Counted from the first letter of the stretch, positions 35,412 through 45,115 are shown. The stretch: 64,000 bases of DNA from Hyphomicrobium sp. CS1BSMeth3 (GCF_900117415.1 NZ_FPEI01000003.1:434001-498000), one strand, 5' to 3'. Notes: generated by a model from the letters alone, not told the origin. Numbers and translations: made by a program.

Positions 35412-37175
35412 TCAGGCGGCGACGAGCTCCGCGATCTCGCGCATGGGTGCCGGTGTTTCCCCGAGCAGGAGATCGGCGATCCGATCCTCGCCGCGGCCGG
35501 CATCGAGCGCGAAGGGATCGCGCGCCGCGAGGCGATGATCGAGCACGAGGCGCGCGAGCAGCAGACGACGCGCATCGCCGCGGTGCTGATGGATGCGGTC
35601 CGCCTCCCAGGCGAGGTAGACCGCGCTCGCCACATGATAGAGCGCACTCGTCGCCCGGCGCGCATCCGCTTCATTGCCGGCATCACGGGCGACGCGCTGC
35701 GCGAAGCCGATCGCCGCATCGACATTGCGGCGCAGACGGTCGCGGAAGGCGACGGGCACGGCACCGCTCTCATCGAGGCGCGCCGCGAGATCGGCGGCGA
35801 GCGCGGCCTCGGCGCTGTGACGGCCGACAGCGCGCGTCAGCGCATCGAGCGCCACGATGTTGCCGGTCCCCTCCCAGATCGAGCCGAGATGGGCGTCACG
35901 CAGCAGGCGCGCGCAGGCGAACTCCTCGACATAGCCAATGCCGCCGCGGAACTCGAGGGCATCGCCCGTCATCTTTCGGGCATCGCGCGTCGAGCGGTAC
36001 TTGAGCACGGGCGTCAGCATCCGCACGAGCGCTGCCGCTTCCTGGCTGCCGCCGAGCTCGGCACGATCAAGCGCATCCGCCGTGATGAAGCACATGGAAA
36101 GCGCCTGCTCGAGGGGCAGGATCAGCTTCAGGAGCTGACGGCGCGCGAGCGGCAGCTCGATGATGCGCCGCCCGAACGCGCGCCGGCCGTGCGCGACGGT
36201 CAGCGCATCGTGAAGGGCGCGCCGCATGAGCGCCGTCGACTTCACGCCATTCGAGAGCCGCGACCAGTTGACCATCTCGGCCATCTGCACGAAGCCGCGG
36301 TCGAGCCGGCCGACAGCATAGGCCACCGCACCTTCGAGCTTGATTTCGCCCGAGGCCATGGAGCGCGTGCCGAGCTTGTCCTTGAGCCGCACGATCCGGT
36401 AGCTGTTGGCCGTGCCATCATCGAGACGGCGCGGCATGAGAAAGAGCCCGACGCCGCGCGTGCCACCGACGGCACCCTCGGGCCGCGCGAGCAGCATGGC
36501 AATTTCCGCGTCGGCGTTCGAGCAGAACCACTTGTCGCCATAGAGACGCCAGTGATCGCCCTCGGGCTTCGCGATCGTCGTCAGGCTGCCGACATCCGAG
36601 CCGCCTTCCTTCTCGGTCATGAACTGCGCGCCCTGCGTGAGGCGGCTCATGTCCGTCTCGGTGAGACGGTCGAGATACTTGGCCTTGAGTGCCTCGTCGC
36701 CATAGCGCGAGAGCAGCATGGCCGCGCCGTCCGTCACGTTGAGCGGACAGCCCATGCCGAACTCGGCCTGATTGAAGAGATAGGTGAAGGCGTGTTTGGC
36801 CGCCGCCGGATAAGTGCCGGCCCAGCCGAGGATGCCCTTCCTGTGCGACATGGCATGAATGCCGAACTCGCCGAACCCGACGCGCTCGAGCTCACGATAG
36901 GCGGGGTGATACTCGATGTGCTGCACGTCATTGCCGAAACGATCGCGCGCATGAAGGATCGGCGGATGGCGGTCGGCAAGACGCGCGCAATTGTCGAGAT
37001 GATCGCCCGCCAGCGCGCCGAGGCGATCGAGATGCGGCTCGATGTGCGCGAGCATGTCCTGCGGCAAGTGAATGCGCAGCAGATCCATGAGCGAGGGATC
37101 GGCGCGGAAGAAATTGAGCCCTGTCGTATCGGGCGCGATCGCTCCGGTGACGGTCGGCGAGGTCGTGAGTGCCAT
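35412..37175 (-). CDS. Acyl-CoA dehydrogenase family protein, AidB-like
   Basis: FAD enzyme of 587 residues from ATG 37175. Its segments MTEKEGGSDVGSLTT, RLKDKLGTRSMASGEIKLEGA, EFRGGIGYVEEFACARLLRDAHLGSIWEGTGNI and the long insertion pattern match the AidB subgroup, the E. coli member of which is induced during alkylation stress and binds DNA. The protein is about 40 residues longer than E. coli AidB at the C-terminus. An XRE regulator gene lies 76 bp upstream on the same strand. No ada or alkB was seen, so a role in lipid catabolism remains possible. Confidence 0.87.
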   Translation of the reverse strand: MALTTSPTVTGAIAPDTTGLNFFRADPSLMDLLRIHLPQDMLAHIEPHLDRLGALAGDHLDNCARLADRHPPILHARDRFGNDVQHIEYHPAYRELERVGFGEFGIHAMSHRKGILGWAGTYPAAAKHAFTYLFNQAEFGMGCPLNVTDGAAMLLSRYGDEALKAKYLDRLTETDMSRLTQGAQFMTEKEGGSDVGSLTTIAKPEGDHWRLYGDKWFCSNADAEIAMLLARPEGAVGGTRGVGLFLMPRRLDDGTANSYRIVRLKDKLGTRSMASGEIKLEGAVAYAVGRLDRGFVQMAEMVNWSRLSNGVKSTALMRRALHDALTVAHGRRAFGRRIIELPLARRQLLKLILPLEQALSMCFITADALDRAELGGSQEAAALVRMLTPVLKYRSTRDARKMTGDALEFRGGIGYVEEFACARLLRDAHLGSIWEGTGNIVALDALTRAVGRHSAEAALAADLAARLDESGAVPVAFRDRLRRNVDAAIGFAQRVARDAGNEADARRATSALYHVASAVYLAWEADRIHQHRGDARRLLLARLVLDHRLAARDPFALDAGRGEDRIADLLLGETPAPMREIAELVAA

Positions 37176-37251
37176 GGTGCGCTCCACAAATGAAAAGGCG
37201 ATGCGCGGTGCTTCCGCACCGGCACCGCCGCCGATCCCAATCCAATCGTCC

Positions 37252-37728
37252 TCAGTCGGTCGGCGCCTGGTACCCGCCTCCGGCGGCTTCGTCTGCGAGC
37301 GAGCGCACGAGATCGAGCACGGACTTGCGCACCTTCGGATCGGTGATGCGCGAAAACGCCCGATTGAGCTCGAGGCCTTCACGGCTGCTGAGGAACTCGA
37401 AGACATGGCTGTCGGACGAGCGCTCGGCGAAGCCTGGCGCCGAGCTCGGCTGCGAGCTGGCGACCGGCGCATCCTCGTAGAAGAACTGCACGGGCACGCC
37501 GAGCACGCGCGAGAGCTCGAACAAGCGGCTCGCACCGATGCGGTTGATGCCCTTCTCGTACTTCTGCACCTGCTGGAAGGTCAGACCGAGCCGCTCGCCG
37601 AGCTTCTCCTGGCTGATCCCGATCAGCATCCGCTGGAGCCGCACGCGATTGCCGACATGGACATCGATCGGATTTGGCCGGCGCGTGCCCCGCTCCAGCG
37701 CTTCGCCGTCGTCCGCCGGGTCAACCAT
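37252..37728 (-). CDS. XRE-family transcriptional regulator
   Basis: The 158-residue protein has a Cro/C1-type HTH at about 25-80: VGNRVRLQRMLIGISQEKLGERLGLTFQQVQKYEKG, with the well-known LGLTFQQVQKYEKG recognition helix region of alphaproteobacterial XRE proteins. The C-terminal half (LNRAFSRITDPKVRKSVLDLVRSLA) is a helical segment shared by that group. It is divergent from the carboxyltransferase gene across about 295 bp and upstream of the AidB-like gene, either of which may be its target. Confidence 0.9.
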   Translation of the reverse strand: MVDPADDGEALERGTRRPNPIDVHVGNRVRLQRMLIGISQEKLGERLGLTFQQVQKYEKGINRIGASRLFELSRVLGVPVQFFYEDAPVASSQPSSAPGFAERSSDSHVFEFLSSREGLELNRAFSRITDPKVRKSVLDLVRSLADEAAGGGYQAPTD

Positions 37729-38023
37729 GACATCCCCCTAATGCAATCTCTTGTTCAACCCCACGCGACCGCATCTGACCGACACGGATGTGCGCAATTC
37801 CTAGGTGTGGCCTTGCACTTCGTCAACCACATGATGCGGTGCGGTTATATGGCTAACAATGAAGGAAATGTGGCTTCCTGTGAATGATCTGGAGCTTTCA
37901 GGACCGAATTCCTAAACGGGTGGGACGCGAGCCTTGCCGACGTGGGGGCAGGCCCCGTACTTATGACGGCGTTGCGGCAATTCGACGACCGATAACGCTC
38001 GCCGAGGGATGTCAGAGGGGCAG

Positions 38024-39631
38024 ATGGCGCAAATAAAAACAACGATCAATTCCGCATCGGAGGATTTCGCCGCGAACCGCGCCGCCATGTCGGCGCTCGT
38101 CGCCGACCTCGCAGAGAAGCGGCGCGAGGTGGCCATGGGCGGTCCCGAGCGGCTCCGGGAGCGCCATCTCGCGCGCGGAAAACTCTTGCCGCGCGACCGC
38201 GTGCTCGGCCTGATCGATCCCGGCTCGCCCTTTCTCGAGCTCTCCCAGCTCGCCGCCTACGACATGTACGGCGGTGACATCCACGGTGCCGGCGTGATCA
38301 CCGGCATCGGCCGCATTGCCGGTCGCCCGTGCATGATCGTGTGCAACGACGCCACCATAAAGGGCGGCACCTACTATCCTCTCACGGTGAAGAAACACGT
38401 CCGCGCACAAGAGATCGCGTGGGAGAACCATCTTCCCTGCATCTATCTCGTCGACTCCGGCGGCGCGAACCTGCCGCACTGGACGGAGGTCTTTCCGGAC
38501 CGCGATCACTTCGGCCGCATCTTCTTCAACCAGGCGCGCATGTCGGCGGATGGCATTCCGCAGATCGCCGTCGTCATGGGCTCGTGCACGGCAGGCGGTG
38601 CCTATGTACCGGCCATGTCCGACGAAACCATCATCGTGCGCCGCCAGGGCACGATCTTCCTTGGCGGACCTCCGTTGGTAAAGGCCGCAACCGGCGAGGA
38701 CGTCTCGGCCGAAGATCTCGGCGGCGCCGATGTGCACACACGGCTCTCGGGTGTTGCGGATCACTACGCGCTCAACGACCGCCATGCGCTCGAGATCGCG
38801 CGCAGCATCATCGAAACGCTTCCTGCACGCGAGCGCGCGATCGTTCCAACACAGACGCCCGTTCCGCCAGCCTATGACCCCGCCGAGCTCGATGGTGTCG
38901 TGCCTTCTTCGCTCATGACTCAGTACGATACACGCGAGGTGATCGCGCGCATCGTCGACGGCTCGGAGCTGCATGAGTTCAAGAAGAACTACGCGACGAC
39001 GCTGGTGACGGGCTTTGCGCATATCGAGGGACAGCCCGTCGCGATCCTCGCCAACAACGGCATTCTCTACTCCGAGACGGCACAGAAGGCCGCCCACTTC
39101 ATCGAGCTGGCCTGCCAGCGCAAGACGCCGCTGCTCTTTCTCCAGAACATCACCGGCTTCATGGTCGGGCGCGACGCTGAAGCCGGCGGTATCGCACGCC
39201 ACGGCGCCAAGATGGTCATGGCGGTCGCCAACGCCGACGTGCCCAAGATCACGCTCATAATCGGCGGCAGCTACGGCGCCGGCAACTACGCCATGTGCGG
39301 GCGCGCGTACGGACCGCGCTTCCTCTTCACGTGGCCCAATGCGCGGGTCTCGGTCATGGGCGGACAGCAAGCCGCGAGCGTGCTTGCGACCGTGCGCCGC
39401 GACAACATCGAGGCTGAAGGCAAGACGTGGTCCAAGGCGGAGGAAGACGCGTTCAAGCAACCTGTGCTCGATGCGTACGAGCGCGAGGGCCATCCGTATT
39501 ACGGCACTGCGCGCCTTTGGGACGACGGCATCATCACGCCTTCCGAAACGCGCCGCGTGCTCGGGCTCGCGCTTGCCGTCTGCTTCGAGCGTCCCATTGC
39601 CGAGACCAAGTTCGGCGTCTTCAGGATGTAG
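38024..39631 (+). CDS. Acyl-CoA carboxylase beta subunit, methylcrotonyl-CoA carboxylase type
   Basis: Carboxyltransferase of 535 residues from ATG 38024 (GAGG at 5 nt; another ATG lies 15 bp upstream). It transfers CO2 from biotin to an acyl-CoA. Features include [19 protein letters not shown], the oxyanion-hole segment [15 protein letters not shown] and the second-domain [27 protein letters not shown], strongly like MccB. The matching biotinylated alpha subunit, enoyl-CoA hydratase and isovaleryl-CoA dehydrogenase of leucine degradation are not adjacent. The nearest dehydrogenase is the AidB-like gene. Confidence 0.9.
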   Translation: MAQIKTTINSASEDFAANRAAMSALVADLAEKRREVAMGGPERLRERHLARGKLLPRDRVLGLIDPGSPFLELSQLAAYDMYGGDIHGAGVITGIGRIAGRPCMIVCNDATIKGGTYYPLTVKKHVRAQEIAWENHLPCIYLVDSGGANLPHWTEVFPDRDHFGRIFFNQARMSADGIPQIAVVMGSCTAGGAYVPAMSDETIIVRRQGTIFLGGPPLVKAATGEDVSAEDLGGADVHTRLSGVADHYALNDRHALEIARSIIETLPARERAIVPTQTPVPPAYDPAELDGVVPSSLMTQYDTREVIARIVDGSELHEFKKNYATTLVTGFAHIEGQPVAILANNGILYSETAQKAAHFIELACQRKTPLLFLQNITGFMVGRDAEAGGIARHGAKMVMAVANADVPKITLIIGGSYGAGNYAMCGRAYGPRFLFTWPNARVSVMGGQQAASVLATVRRDNIEAEGKTWSKAEEDAFKQPVLDAYEREGHPYYGTARLWDDGIITPSETRRVLGLALAVCFERPIAETKFGVFRM

Positions 39632-39643
39632 CGGGAGCTGCGA

Positions 39644-40030
39644 TCAGCGCCAAAGCCCGAGCCGCTCCCAATCACCCTGCGGAATCTCGCGGCCGAGCAC
39701 GAACGAGAAGGACGTTGCCTTCTTCCAATCGCCGGACAAGTCGCAGGTAAAGCTCAGCGCATACCAATGTCCGGCCGCCCTCACGGCGCCTCCGCTGGCT
39801 GTGAGCTTGGTGCCTTCCACCACGGCCGGGCGGAAAATGGAGGTCTTCATCCGATCGGCCTTCCGCAGCGCGGGCTCCTGCCGCACGGCCGTCAGCCCCC
39901 GCAGTATGCAGACTTGATGGGCGCGAAACTCCGGCGACATCTTGGCCAGCGTGTCCTCGAGCGGTGCGGCCGACGCCGCGGGCGTGAGGAGAAAGCTGAG
40001 GCCAACGGCTATCATGAACCTTCTACTCAT
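39644..40030 (-). CDS. DUF930 domain-containing secreted protein
   Basis: The 128-residue protein has a signal peptide (MIAVGLSFLLTPAASA) and a DUF930 domain with RKADRMKTSIFRPAVVEGTKL, GAVRAAGHWYALSFTC and the final FSFVLGREIPQGDWERLGLW. DUF930 is largely restricted to Hyphomicrobiales and uncharacterised. Two cysteines could form a disulfide. The gene is convergent with the carboxyltransferase gene, 12 bp apart. Confidence 0.85.
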   Translation of the reverse strand: MSRRFMIAVGLSFLLTPAASAAPLEDTLAKMSPEFRAHQVCILRGLTAVRQEPALRKADRMKTSIFRPAVVEGTKLTASGGAVRAAGHWYALSFTCDLSGDWKKATSFSFVLGREIPQGDWERLGLWR

Positions 40031-40251
40031 GCCTCGTCCCCCTATCCCCGATCGTCAACAAGCACGCGGATTGCCGAAGCGCTCTGCAGGCTGCCGCGTG
40101 CGCAAGCGTTGCTCCGACACGCCGGCTGCACACCGCAGCATCGAGCATCTGCGTCCTGACCACGCGCGCAGCGATCGATCGCGCGTTCCGCGTCGCCCCC
40201 GAATGAGCGATGCCCTTCCCCCGCATATCGTATGCAGGGAGAGGGAACGGT

Positions 40252-41529
40252 CTAGTTCGCCCCAGCAAACCTCTTCGCGCGCACGGTTGCGGTGATCTCG
40301 TGCGCGAGCATGCCCTCCTCATGGCAGACGCGGGCCATGATCGGCGCCGCCTCGAGCGACGCACGGCGCGTCAGGCGCTGGTACGTAACGGTCTTGATGA
40401 ACTTGCCGACCCAGAGGCCGCCCGTGTAGCGCGCAGCGCCTGCCGTCGGCAGCGTGTGGTTCGTGCCGATACCCTTGTCGCCGTACGCGACGGTCGACTC
40501 CTCGCCGATGAAGAGTGAGCCGTAGTTCTTCAGCTTCTCGAGATAGTAGTCGTCGCGACCCGTCTGGATCTCGAGGTGCTCCGGCGCGTACTCGTCCGAG
40601 ACGGCGATCGCCTCGTCATCGCTGTCGACGACGACGATCTCGCCCCAGTCCGCCCACGAGCGCGAGGCCACCTCGCGGGTCGGCAGCGTCTTGAGCTGCA
40701 GCTCGATCTCCGCAAGCACGGCGCGGCCCATCTTCTCAGATGGCGTGACGAACCATGCAGGACTGTCCGGCCCGTGCTCGGCCTGCCCGAGCAGGTCGGT
40801 GGCGACGAGAGCGGGATCTGCCGTGTCATCGGCAATGACGAGGATCTCGGTCGGGCCAGCGGGGAGGTCGATGCCGACCATGCCGAAGAGCTGACGCTTG
40901 GCTTCAGCGACAAAAGGATTGCCGGGGCCGGTGATCATGTCGACGCGCGGCATGCCCAAGCAGCCATAGGCCATGGACGCCATGGCCTGCACGCCGCCGA
41001 CGCAATAGATCTCGTCGGCGCCGGAGTGGTGAAGCGCATAAAGTGTCTGCGGATAGATGCCATCGGGCCCGCGCGGCGGCGCTGCAGCAACGATGCGGCC
41101 GACGCCGGCGACCTTCGCCGTGCCAACGCTCATGATCGCCGCCGAGATGAGCGGATACTTGCCGCCCGGAATGTAGCAGCCGGCCGTCGATATCGGGATG
41201 AGCTTCTGGCCGAGCAGCACGCCGGGCCGCAGCTCGACCTCGAAGGCCTGAAGACTTTCCTTCTGCCGCTTCGCGAACTCGGTCACCTGCTTGTGGCAGT
41301 AGGCGAAGTCCTCCTTGAAGGTCGTCGGCAGCGCGCGCGTCACCTCGTCGATGCGCGATTGCGGCACGCGGAACTCGCCGGTCCACTTGTCGAGATCGCG
41401 CGCGTAGCGACGCACGGCCTCGTCGCGGTTCTCGGCGACGTCGGCGATCATGCGGCGCACAGTGCTCTCGACTTCGGCCGCACGCGGCCCAGCCTGCAGT
41501 GCAGCGCGTTTCAGATAGTGGCGAGCCAC
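40252..41529 (-). CDS. Histidinol dehydrogenase family protein (HisD paralogue)
   Basis: NAD-dependent, zinc-containing oxidoreductase of 425 residues. Zinc and catalytic positions of HisD are kept: GQAEHGPDS (Gln/His), EHLEI (Glu-His pair), GTNHTLPT and the late EGMLAHE histidine. The N-terminus lacks the extended arm of biosynthetic HisD and starts MARHYLKRAA, and no other his gene is nearby. Paralogues of this type oxidise other alcohols, such as sulfopropanediol, so a catabolic substrate is likely. The 221 bp downstream show no gene. Confidence 0.82.
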   Translation of the reverse strand: MARHYLKRAALQAGPRAAEVESTVRRMIADVAENRDEAVRRYARDLDKWTGEFRVPQSRIDEVTRALPTTFKEDFAYCHKQVTEFAKRQKESLQAFEVELRPGVLLGQKLIPISTAGCYIPGGKYPLISAAIMSVGTAKVAGVGRIVAAAPPRGPDGIYPQTLYALHHSGADEIYCVGGVQAMASMAYGCLGMPRVDMITGPGNPFVAEAKRQLFGMVGIDLPAGPTEILVIADDTADPALVATDLLGQAEHGPDSPAWFVTPSEKMGRAVLAEIELQLKTLPTREVASRSWADWGEIVVVDSDDEAIAVSDEYAPEHLEIQTGRDDYYLEKLKNYGSLFIGEESTVAYGDKGIGTNHTLPTAGAARYTGGLWVGKFIKTVTYQRLTRRASLEAAPIMARVCHEEGMLAHEITATVRAKRFAGAN

Positions 41530-41622
41530 GGCATCCTCCCAGATGTTTTGCGATGCTTCAACGGGACGCTAGGTGGCCCACCGTGACCGGTCAAGATGTG
41601 CAGACCGCCACGCGAAACGAAA

Positions 41623-41646
41623 CATCCCGGCGCGAGGGCCGGGATG
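41623..41646 (-). terminator. Terminator downstream of the lipoprotein gene
   Basis: CATCCCGGC at 41623-41631 pairs with GCCGGGATG at 41638-41646 across a 6-nt loop. On the minus strand the stem is followed by TTTCGTTT, making a plausible intrinsic terminator 40 nt after the lipoprotein stop. Confidence 0.75.
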
Positions 41647-41685
41647 CTTTCCAAACCAGACCTGTGCAGGTCGGATAGGCGCGGC

Positions 41686-42738
41686 TCAGTTGACGGCGCG
41701 CGCCGAGCCTTGCGGCAACAGCTTGATGATACCCTGAGCAGCGGCACCGGCCGCAGCATCGGCAGTGCTTCCCCATGAGCCGTCGAGCGAGCCTTCGGGG
41801 ATCTCATTCTTCTGCGAGACCGTGCCGAGCGAGCGGCCTTGCGGATCGCGCACCAGCCAATCGATCTGGATCGACTGCTTACCGGACTGCGCGCCGGTCA
41901 GCGCCACCTTGCCCTCGATACGGTAAGATGCACCCGGCCGGTTGGCCATCGTCACGCCCTGACGCGAAAGCTCGCGCTGGAGCGCGCTCGAGAGCGCACT
42001 GTTGCCATCGCCGGGCGCACCGGAGACGGTCGGCACGACCGCCGCCACATCACCCGATGAAGGAAGGCTGGCGGTCGTCGTGCGAGCCGTTGCCTGCTCC
42101 GGCGCGGGCGCGGCCGGCGGCGCAACTGCTGCAACGGGCGCCGGTGCCGGCTGGCTGGCGATCGGCGCCGCGCCGGTACTGGCAGGACGGTTGGCTGCGA
42201 CCCATGTCGCGAGTTGCGTCGCCGTCTTGTCGGCGATGCTCTGCGTCAGGGCGCCGGTCACGGCAGCCCACGGATCCTTGCCCGCGCCCGCTGGTGCCAT
42301 CTCTTCGCCGGTGACGCGATGGACGCGTTTGCCCGTCGGATCGGTGAGGTCCCAGATGTACGAGACCTTGGTCTGCGAACGATCCTTGGACGCGACGATG
42401 TAGCCGCGCAGCGTGAAGTCGCCCTTCGCGTCGCGATCGTTGATCAGCGAAATGCGCTGGCGCTCCGCAGAGTGCACGACCTGGTCGGCAATCTGACGCG
42501 ACACCGCATCGGGCGCGCCGATGACCGGCGCCAGGGCGATACGCGCGAGCGGCGCCTGCTGCGCCACCGGTTTCGCCGGCTCGGGCGCTGTCGTCTCCGG
42601 CGAGGACGACAGGCTGCTGAAGAGTGACGATCCGCTCGACTCGCATCCGGCGAGTGCCAGAGCGAAGATGGTAATGGCGGCCGGCATCGCGAAGCGCGCT
42701 CGGCTCCGCAGTGTCCTCTCAGCGTCGGATTTGGTCAC
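41686..42738 (-). CDS. Lipoprotein of unknown function
   Basis: The 350-residue protein has a lipoprotein signal peptide with lipobox LAGC (Cys at about residue 32). Two structured regions, residues 65-185 (containing a GYIVASKDRSQTKVSYIWDLTDP strand pair) and 245-345 (LQRELSRQGVTM, YRIEGKVALTGAQSGKQSIQIDWLVRDPQG), are joined by an Ala/Pro linker. The two parts look alike: each has a strand-rich unit followed by W and an Ala-rich helix, suggesting an internal duplication. Such lipoproteins occur next to pgeF in Hyphomicrobiales. Its function is unknown. Confidence 0.8.
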   Translation of the reverse strand: MTKSDAERTLRSRARFAMPAAITIFALALAGCESSGSSLFSSLSSSPETTAPEPAKPVAQQAPLARIALAPVIGAPDAVSRQIADQVVHSAERQRISLINDRDAKGDFTLRGYIVASKDRSQTKVSYIWDLTDPTGKRVHRVTGEEMAPAGAGKDPWAAVTGALTQSIADKTATQLATWVAANRPASTGAAPIASQPAPAPVAAVAPPAAPAPEQATARTTTASLPSSGDVAAVVPTVSGAPGDGNSALSSALQRELSRQGVTMANRPGASYRIEGKVALTGAQSGKQSIQIDWLVRDPQGRSLGTVSQKNEIPEGSLDGSWGSTADAAAGAAAQGIIKLLPQGSARAVN

Positions 42739-42938
42739 AGTGACGCCCCCTTAAATATGATCCCGCTGACACCCGGTGACCGACTTACGGACTTGGCGGC
42801 CTCGAGGTTCACCCTCGACTCGGTACCCTTTTGCGAATCCTGTAGCTGCTGGCTCCCGACCCGTCCAGATGGCGGCTCGAGGTTTCCTGTTTCTGACTCA
42901 CGACTTAGTCGGCAGTTGATGGGGAAACTGTGGAAAAA

Positions 42939-43712
42939 CTAGAGCAGTACGATGGCGGATATTTGGCGTCCGTAGTCAGGCTCGCGGCGATGCGTGGTGC
43001 GGCGGTAGCTAAAGAAATCATCGGAATGACCATACGTGCAACGTGTTTGGCTCTCGACAGCACCAAGGCCCATGGCCCCAAGGCGATGCAGCACAAACGC
43101 GGGCAGATCGAAGTATGGTCGTGCGCCCGCTGATGGTCTCTCGAAAAAGCGCTTATACTCCGATGATTGCGCGATGAAATTGGCCTCGAACTCGGGGCCG
43201 ACCTCGTAGGCCGTCGGGCCAATGCAGGGGCCGAGCACCGCTGCAATCCGCGCGCGGCGAGCGCCAAGCCTCTCCATGGTCGCGACAGCCGATTCGAGCA
43301 CGCCGTGGAGCGCGCCCTTCCAGCCCGCGTGCGCTGCAGCGACGACGCCCGCTTCCGCATCGGCGAAGAGGACCGGGGCGCAATCGGCCGCGAGCGCGCC
43401 CAGGGCTATGCCCGGCGTCGCGGTAACCAAGGCATCGGCCTTGGGCATGGTGTCGAAAGTCCAGGGCTCGGTAACCACGACGGCATCGGCACTGTGATGC
43501 TGATGGGCGGTGAGCAGGTGAGCAGGAGCGACACCGAGATGCTGGGCTACACGGCGGCGGTTCTCGCCGACCATATCGCGCGCATCCTTCGACCCGAGCC
43601 CGCAGTTCAGTGCCGCGTAAATGCCCTCCGACACGCCGCCCTGCCGGCCGAAGAAGCCATGCGCGATACGGCCGCGCGCCCCGAGCGCTTCCGATTGGAT
43701 CGGCTGAAGCAT
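42939..43712 (-). CDS. pgeF: PgeF/YfiH family (DUF152, laccase-domain) protein
   Basis: The 257-residue protein shows the family pattern: HGFFGRQGGVSEGIYAALNCG, LLTAHQHHSADAV, ADCAPVLFAD, VVAAAHAGWKGALHGVL and the late CTYGHSDDFFSYRRT. The His and Cys residues bind zinc in structures of this family. E. coli YfiH has been linked to editing of peptidoglycan precursors, and related enzymes act as purine nucleoside phosphorylases. The start at ATG 43712 gives the usual length. It lies 41 bp downstream of glutaredoxin on the same strand. Confidence 0.9.
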   Translation of the reverse strand: MLQPIQSEALGARGRIAHGFFGRQGGVSEGIYAALNCGLGSKDARDMVGENRRRVAQHLGVAPAHLLTAHQHHSADAVVVTEPWTFDTMPKADALVTATPGIALGALAADCAPVLFADAEAGVVAAAHAGWKGALHGVLESAVATMERLGARRARIAAVLGPCIGPTAYEVGPEFEANFIAQSSEYKRFFERPSAGARPYFDLPAFVLHRLGAMGLGAVESQTRCTYGHSDDFFSYRRTTHRREPDYGRQISAIVLL

Positions 43713-43753
43713 TGTCGTCCCGATGGTCAGATCATCCGCTCCGCAATCGGATA

Positions 43754-44011
43754 TCAGTCCGCGAGCAACGGGTCGAGCCTCCCGGCATGATCCAGAGCAT
43801 AGAGATCGTCGCAACCGCCGACGTGTGTATCGCCGATGAAGATCTGCGGCACGGTCGTCTGCCCGCCGGCCATCTCGACCAGCTCCTCACGCTCAGCAGG
43901 CTTGCCGGTGAGATTGATCTCCTCGAAGGGCACGTTCTTGGACGTGAGCAGCCGGCGGGCGGCATCGCAGTATCCGCACCAGTCCCTTGTATAGATGACC
44001 ACCTTGGGCAT
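43754..44011 (-). CDS. grxC: Glutaredoxin 3
   Basis: An 85-residue dithiol glutaredoxin with active site CGYC at 12-15 (YTRDWCGYCDAARRLL), the cis-proline in TTVPQIFI and the glutathione-binding GGCDDLYAL. It reduces disulfides and glutathionylated proteins in the cytoplasm. It sits between comF and pgeF, the gene string comF-grxC being common in alphaproteobacteria. Confidence 0.95.
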   Translation of the reverse strand: MPKVVIYTRDWCGYCDAARRLLTSKNVPFEEINLTGKPAEREELVEMAGGQTTVPQIFIGDTHVGGCDDLYALDHAGRLDPLLAD

Positions 44012-44138
44012 GAGCAGGAGAACTCCCGAGAATCAGGCGAGTAACAGCACGAATGTAGTGCGCCGCCACATAGAGCGGGAGCGACGCTCAACGCTGTACA
44101 GCATGACGCCGGATGCAAAGCTCACCCCTTGAAGTCGC

Positions 44139-44951
44139 TCAGAGATCGACCCGGCGCGGGTCGGCGACCATGGCCGCTGCCAGCACATCGATGCGCGCGG
44201 CGCCGGCAGCTCGGAGCGCACGGGCGCACGCACCGACCGTGGCCCCCGTGGTGATGACGTCGTCGATAACGATGACATTGCGGCCGGCCACGCGGTCGCG
44301 CGCGGCGCGGCTCACCGCAAAAGCTCCTGCCACGTTTGCCGCCCGCTGGGACGCGCTCGAGCCGACCTGCGTCGGCGTGCTTTTGGTCTTGGTAAGAGCG
44401 AATGGATCGAACGGGACACCGCTCAGCCGCGAGATCTCACGCGCCAGCAGGGCTGCCTGGTTGAACTGACGCCGCATGAGGCGCCAGCGCGTCATGGGCA
44501 CGGGAACAATGAGGTGCGCGTCTGCGAGAAGCTCGGTGCCGGCGCCACTCATCCAACGTGCCAGCAGGCGGCGCACCTCGTGCCGGTCGGCATACTTGAA
44601 GCCGTGAATGAGCTCGCGGATGACACCATCGAAGACGGCAGCGGCACGAGCCCGGTCGTAGGGCGGGGGATCGGCTGCCGCTGCTGCCGAAATCTGCGGG
44701 CCATCGCCGCCGAACGACAGGGGCAAGCCCAGCCGGTGGCACAGCGGCGGCGTGATGAAGGTCACTTGCTGCCAGCAGCCCGAGCAGAGCGCATCGTGTG
44801 CCGCCGTGCGATTGTGACAGGCGAGGCAGAGCGAAGGTGCCAGGGTGTTGCCGACAGCCCCGAACGCCGCACCGAGGCGACGCCGGATCGCGTCGAGCGC
44901 CCCCTCGCGCCGGTCGGCATCTGCTGAGCCGATATCGTTGACGTCTGTCAT
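44139..44951 (-). CDS. comF: ComF family phosphoribosyltransferase-like protein
   Basis: The 270-residue protein has an N-terminal four-cysteine zinc motif (LCLACHNRTAAHDALCSGCW) and a C-terminal PRTase fold with the PRPP loop VIVIDDVITTGATVGACARAL. LIHGFKYADRHEVRRLLARWM is a typical ComF helix. Members support DNA uptake in naturally competent bacteria, but they are also widespread where competence is unknown. It is divergent from the ion channel gene. Confidence 0.93.
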   Translation of the reverse strand: MTDVNDIGSADADRREGALDAIRRRLGAAFGAVGNTLAPSLCLACHNRTAAHDALCSGCWQQVTFITPPLCHRLGLPLSFGGDGPQISAAAAADPPPYDRARAAAVFDGVIRELIHGFKYADRHEVRRLLARWMSGAGTELLADAHLIVPVPMTRWRLMRRQFNQAALLAREISRLSGVPFDPFALTKTKSTPTQVGSSASQRAANVAGAFAVSRAARDRVAGRNVIVIDDVITTGATVGACARALRAAGAARIDVLAAAMVADPRRVDL

Positions 44952-45115
44952 GACTGCCCCGCCGCCCTCTCCAGGCCGGGCGATGATAGCCCGAAGAGCC
45001 CGAAATTGCGCAGCAGATCACGCCTTCGCACATCGCAGCACGCGGCGGCCTTGCCAAAGGCACTATTCGAGAAGATGTTGCGCCGCAATTTCCCAACAGC
45101 GTCAGGGGGGTGGCC

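Noticed and set aside
34355-35773. A 472-residue version of the EamA permease
   Set aside because: The upstream extension overlaps the dehydrogenase gene, has no membrane helices, and reads as antisense-type low-complexity sequence.
35412-37535. A 707-residue version of the acyl-CoA dehydrogenase
   Set aside because: The first 120 residues are Arg/Ser-rich and overlap the XRE regulator in another frame; family similarity starts at ATG 37175.
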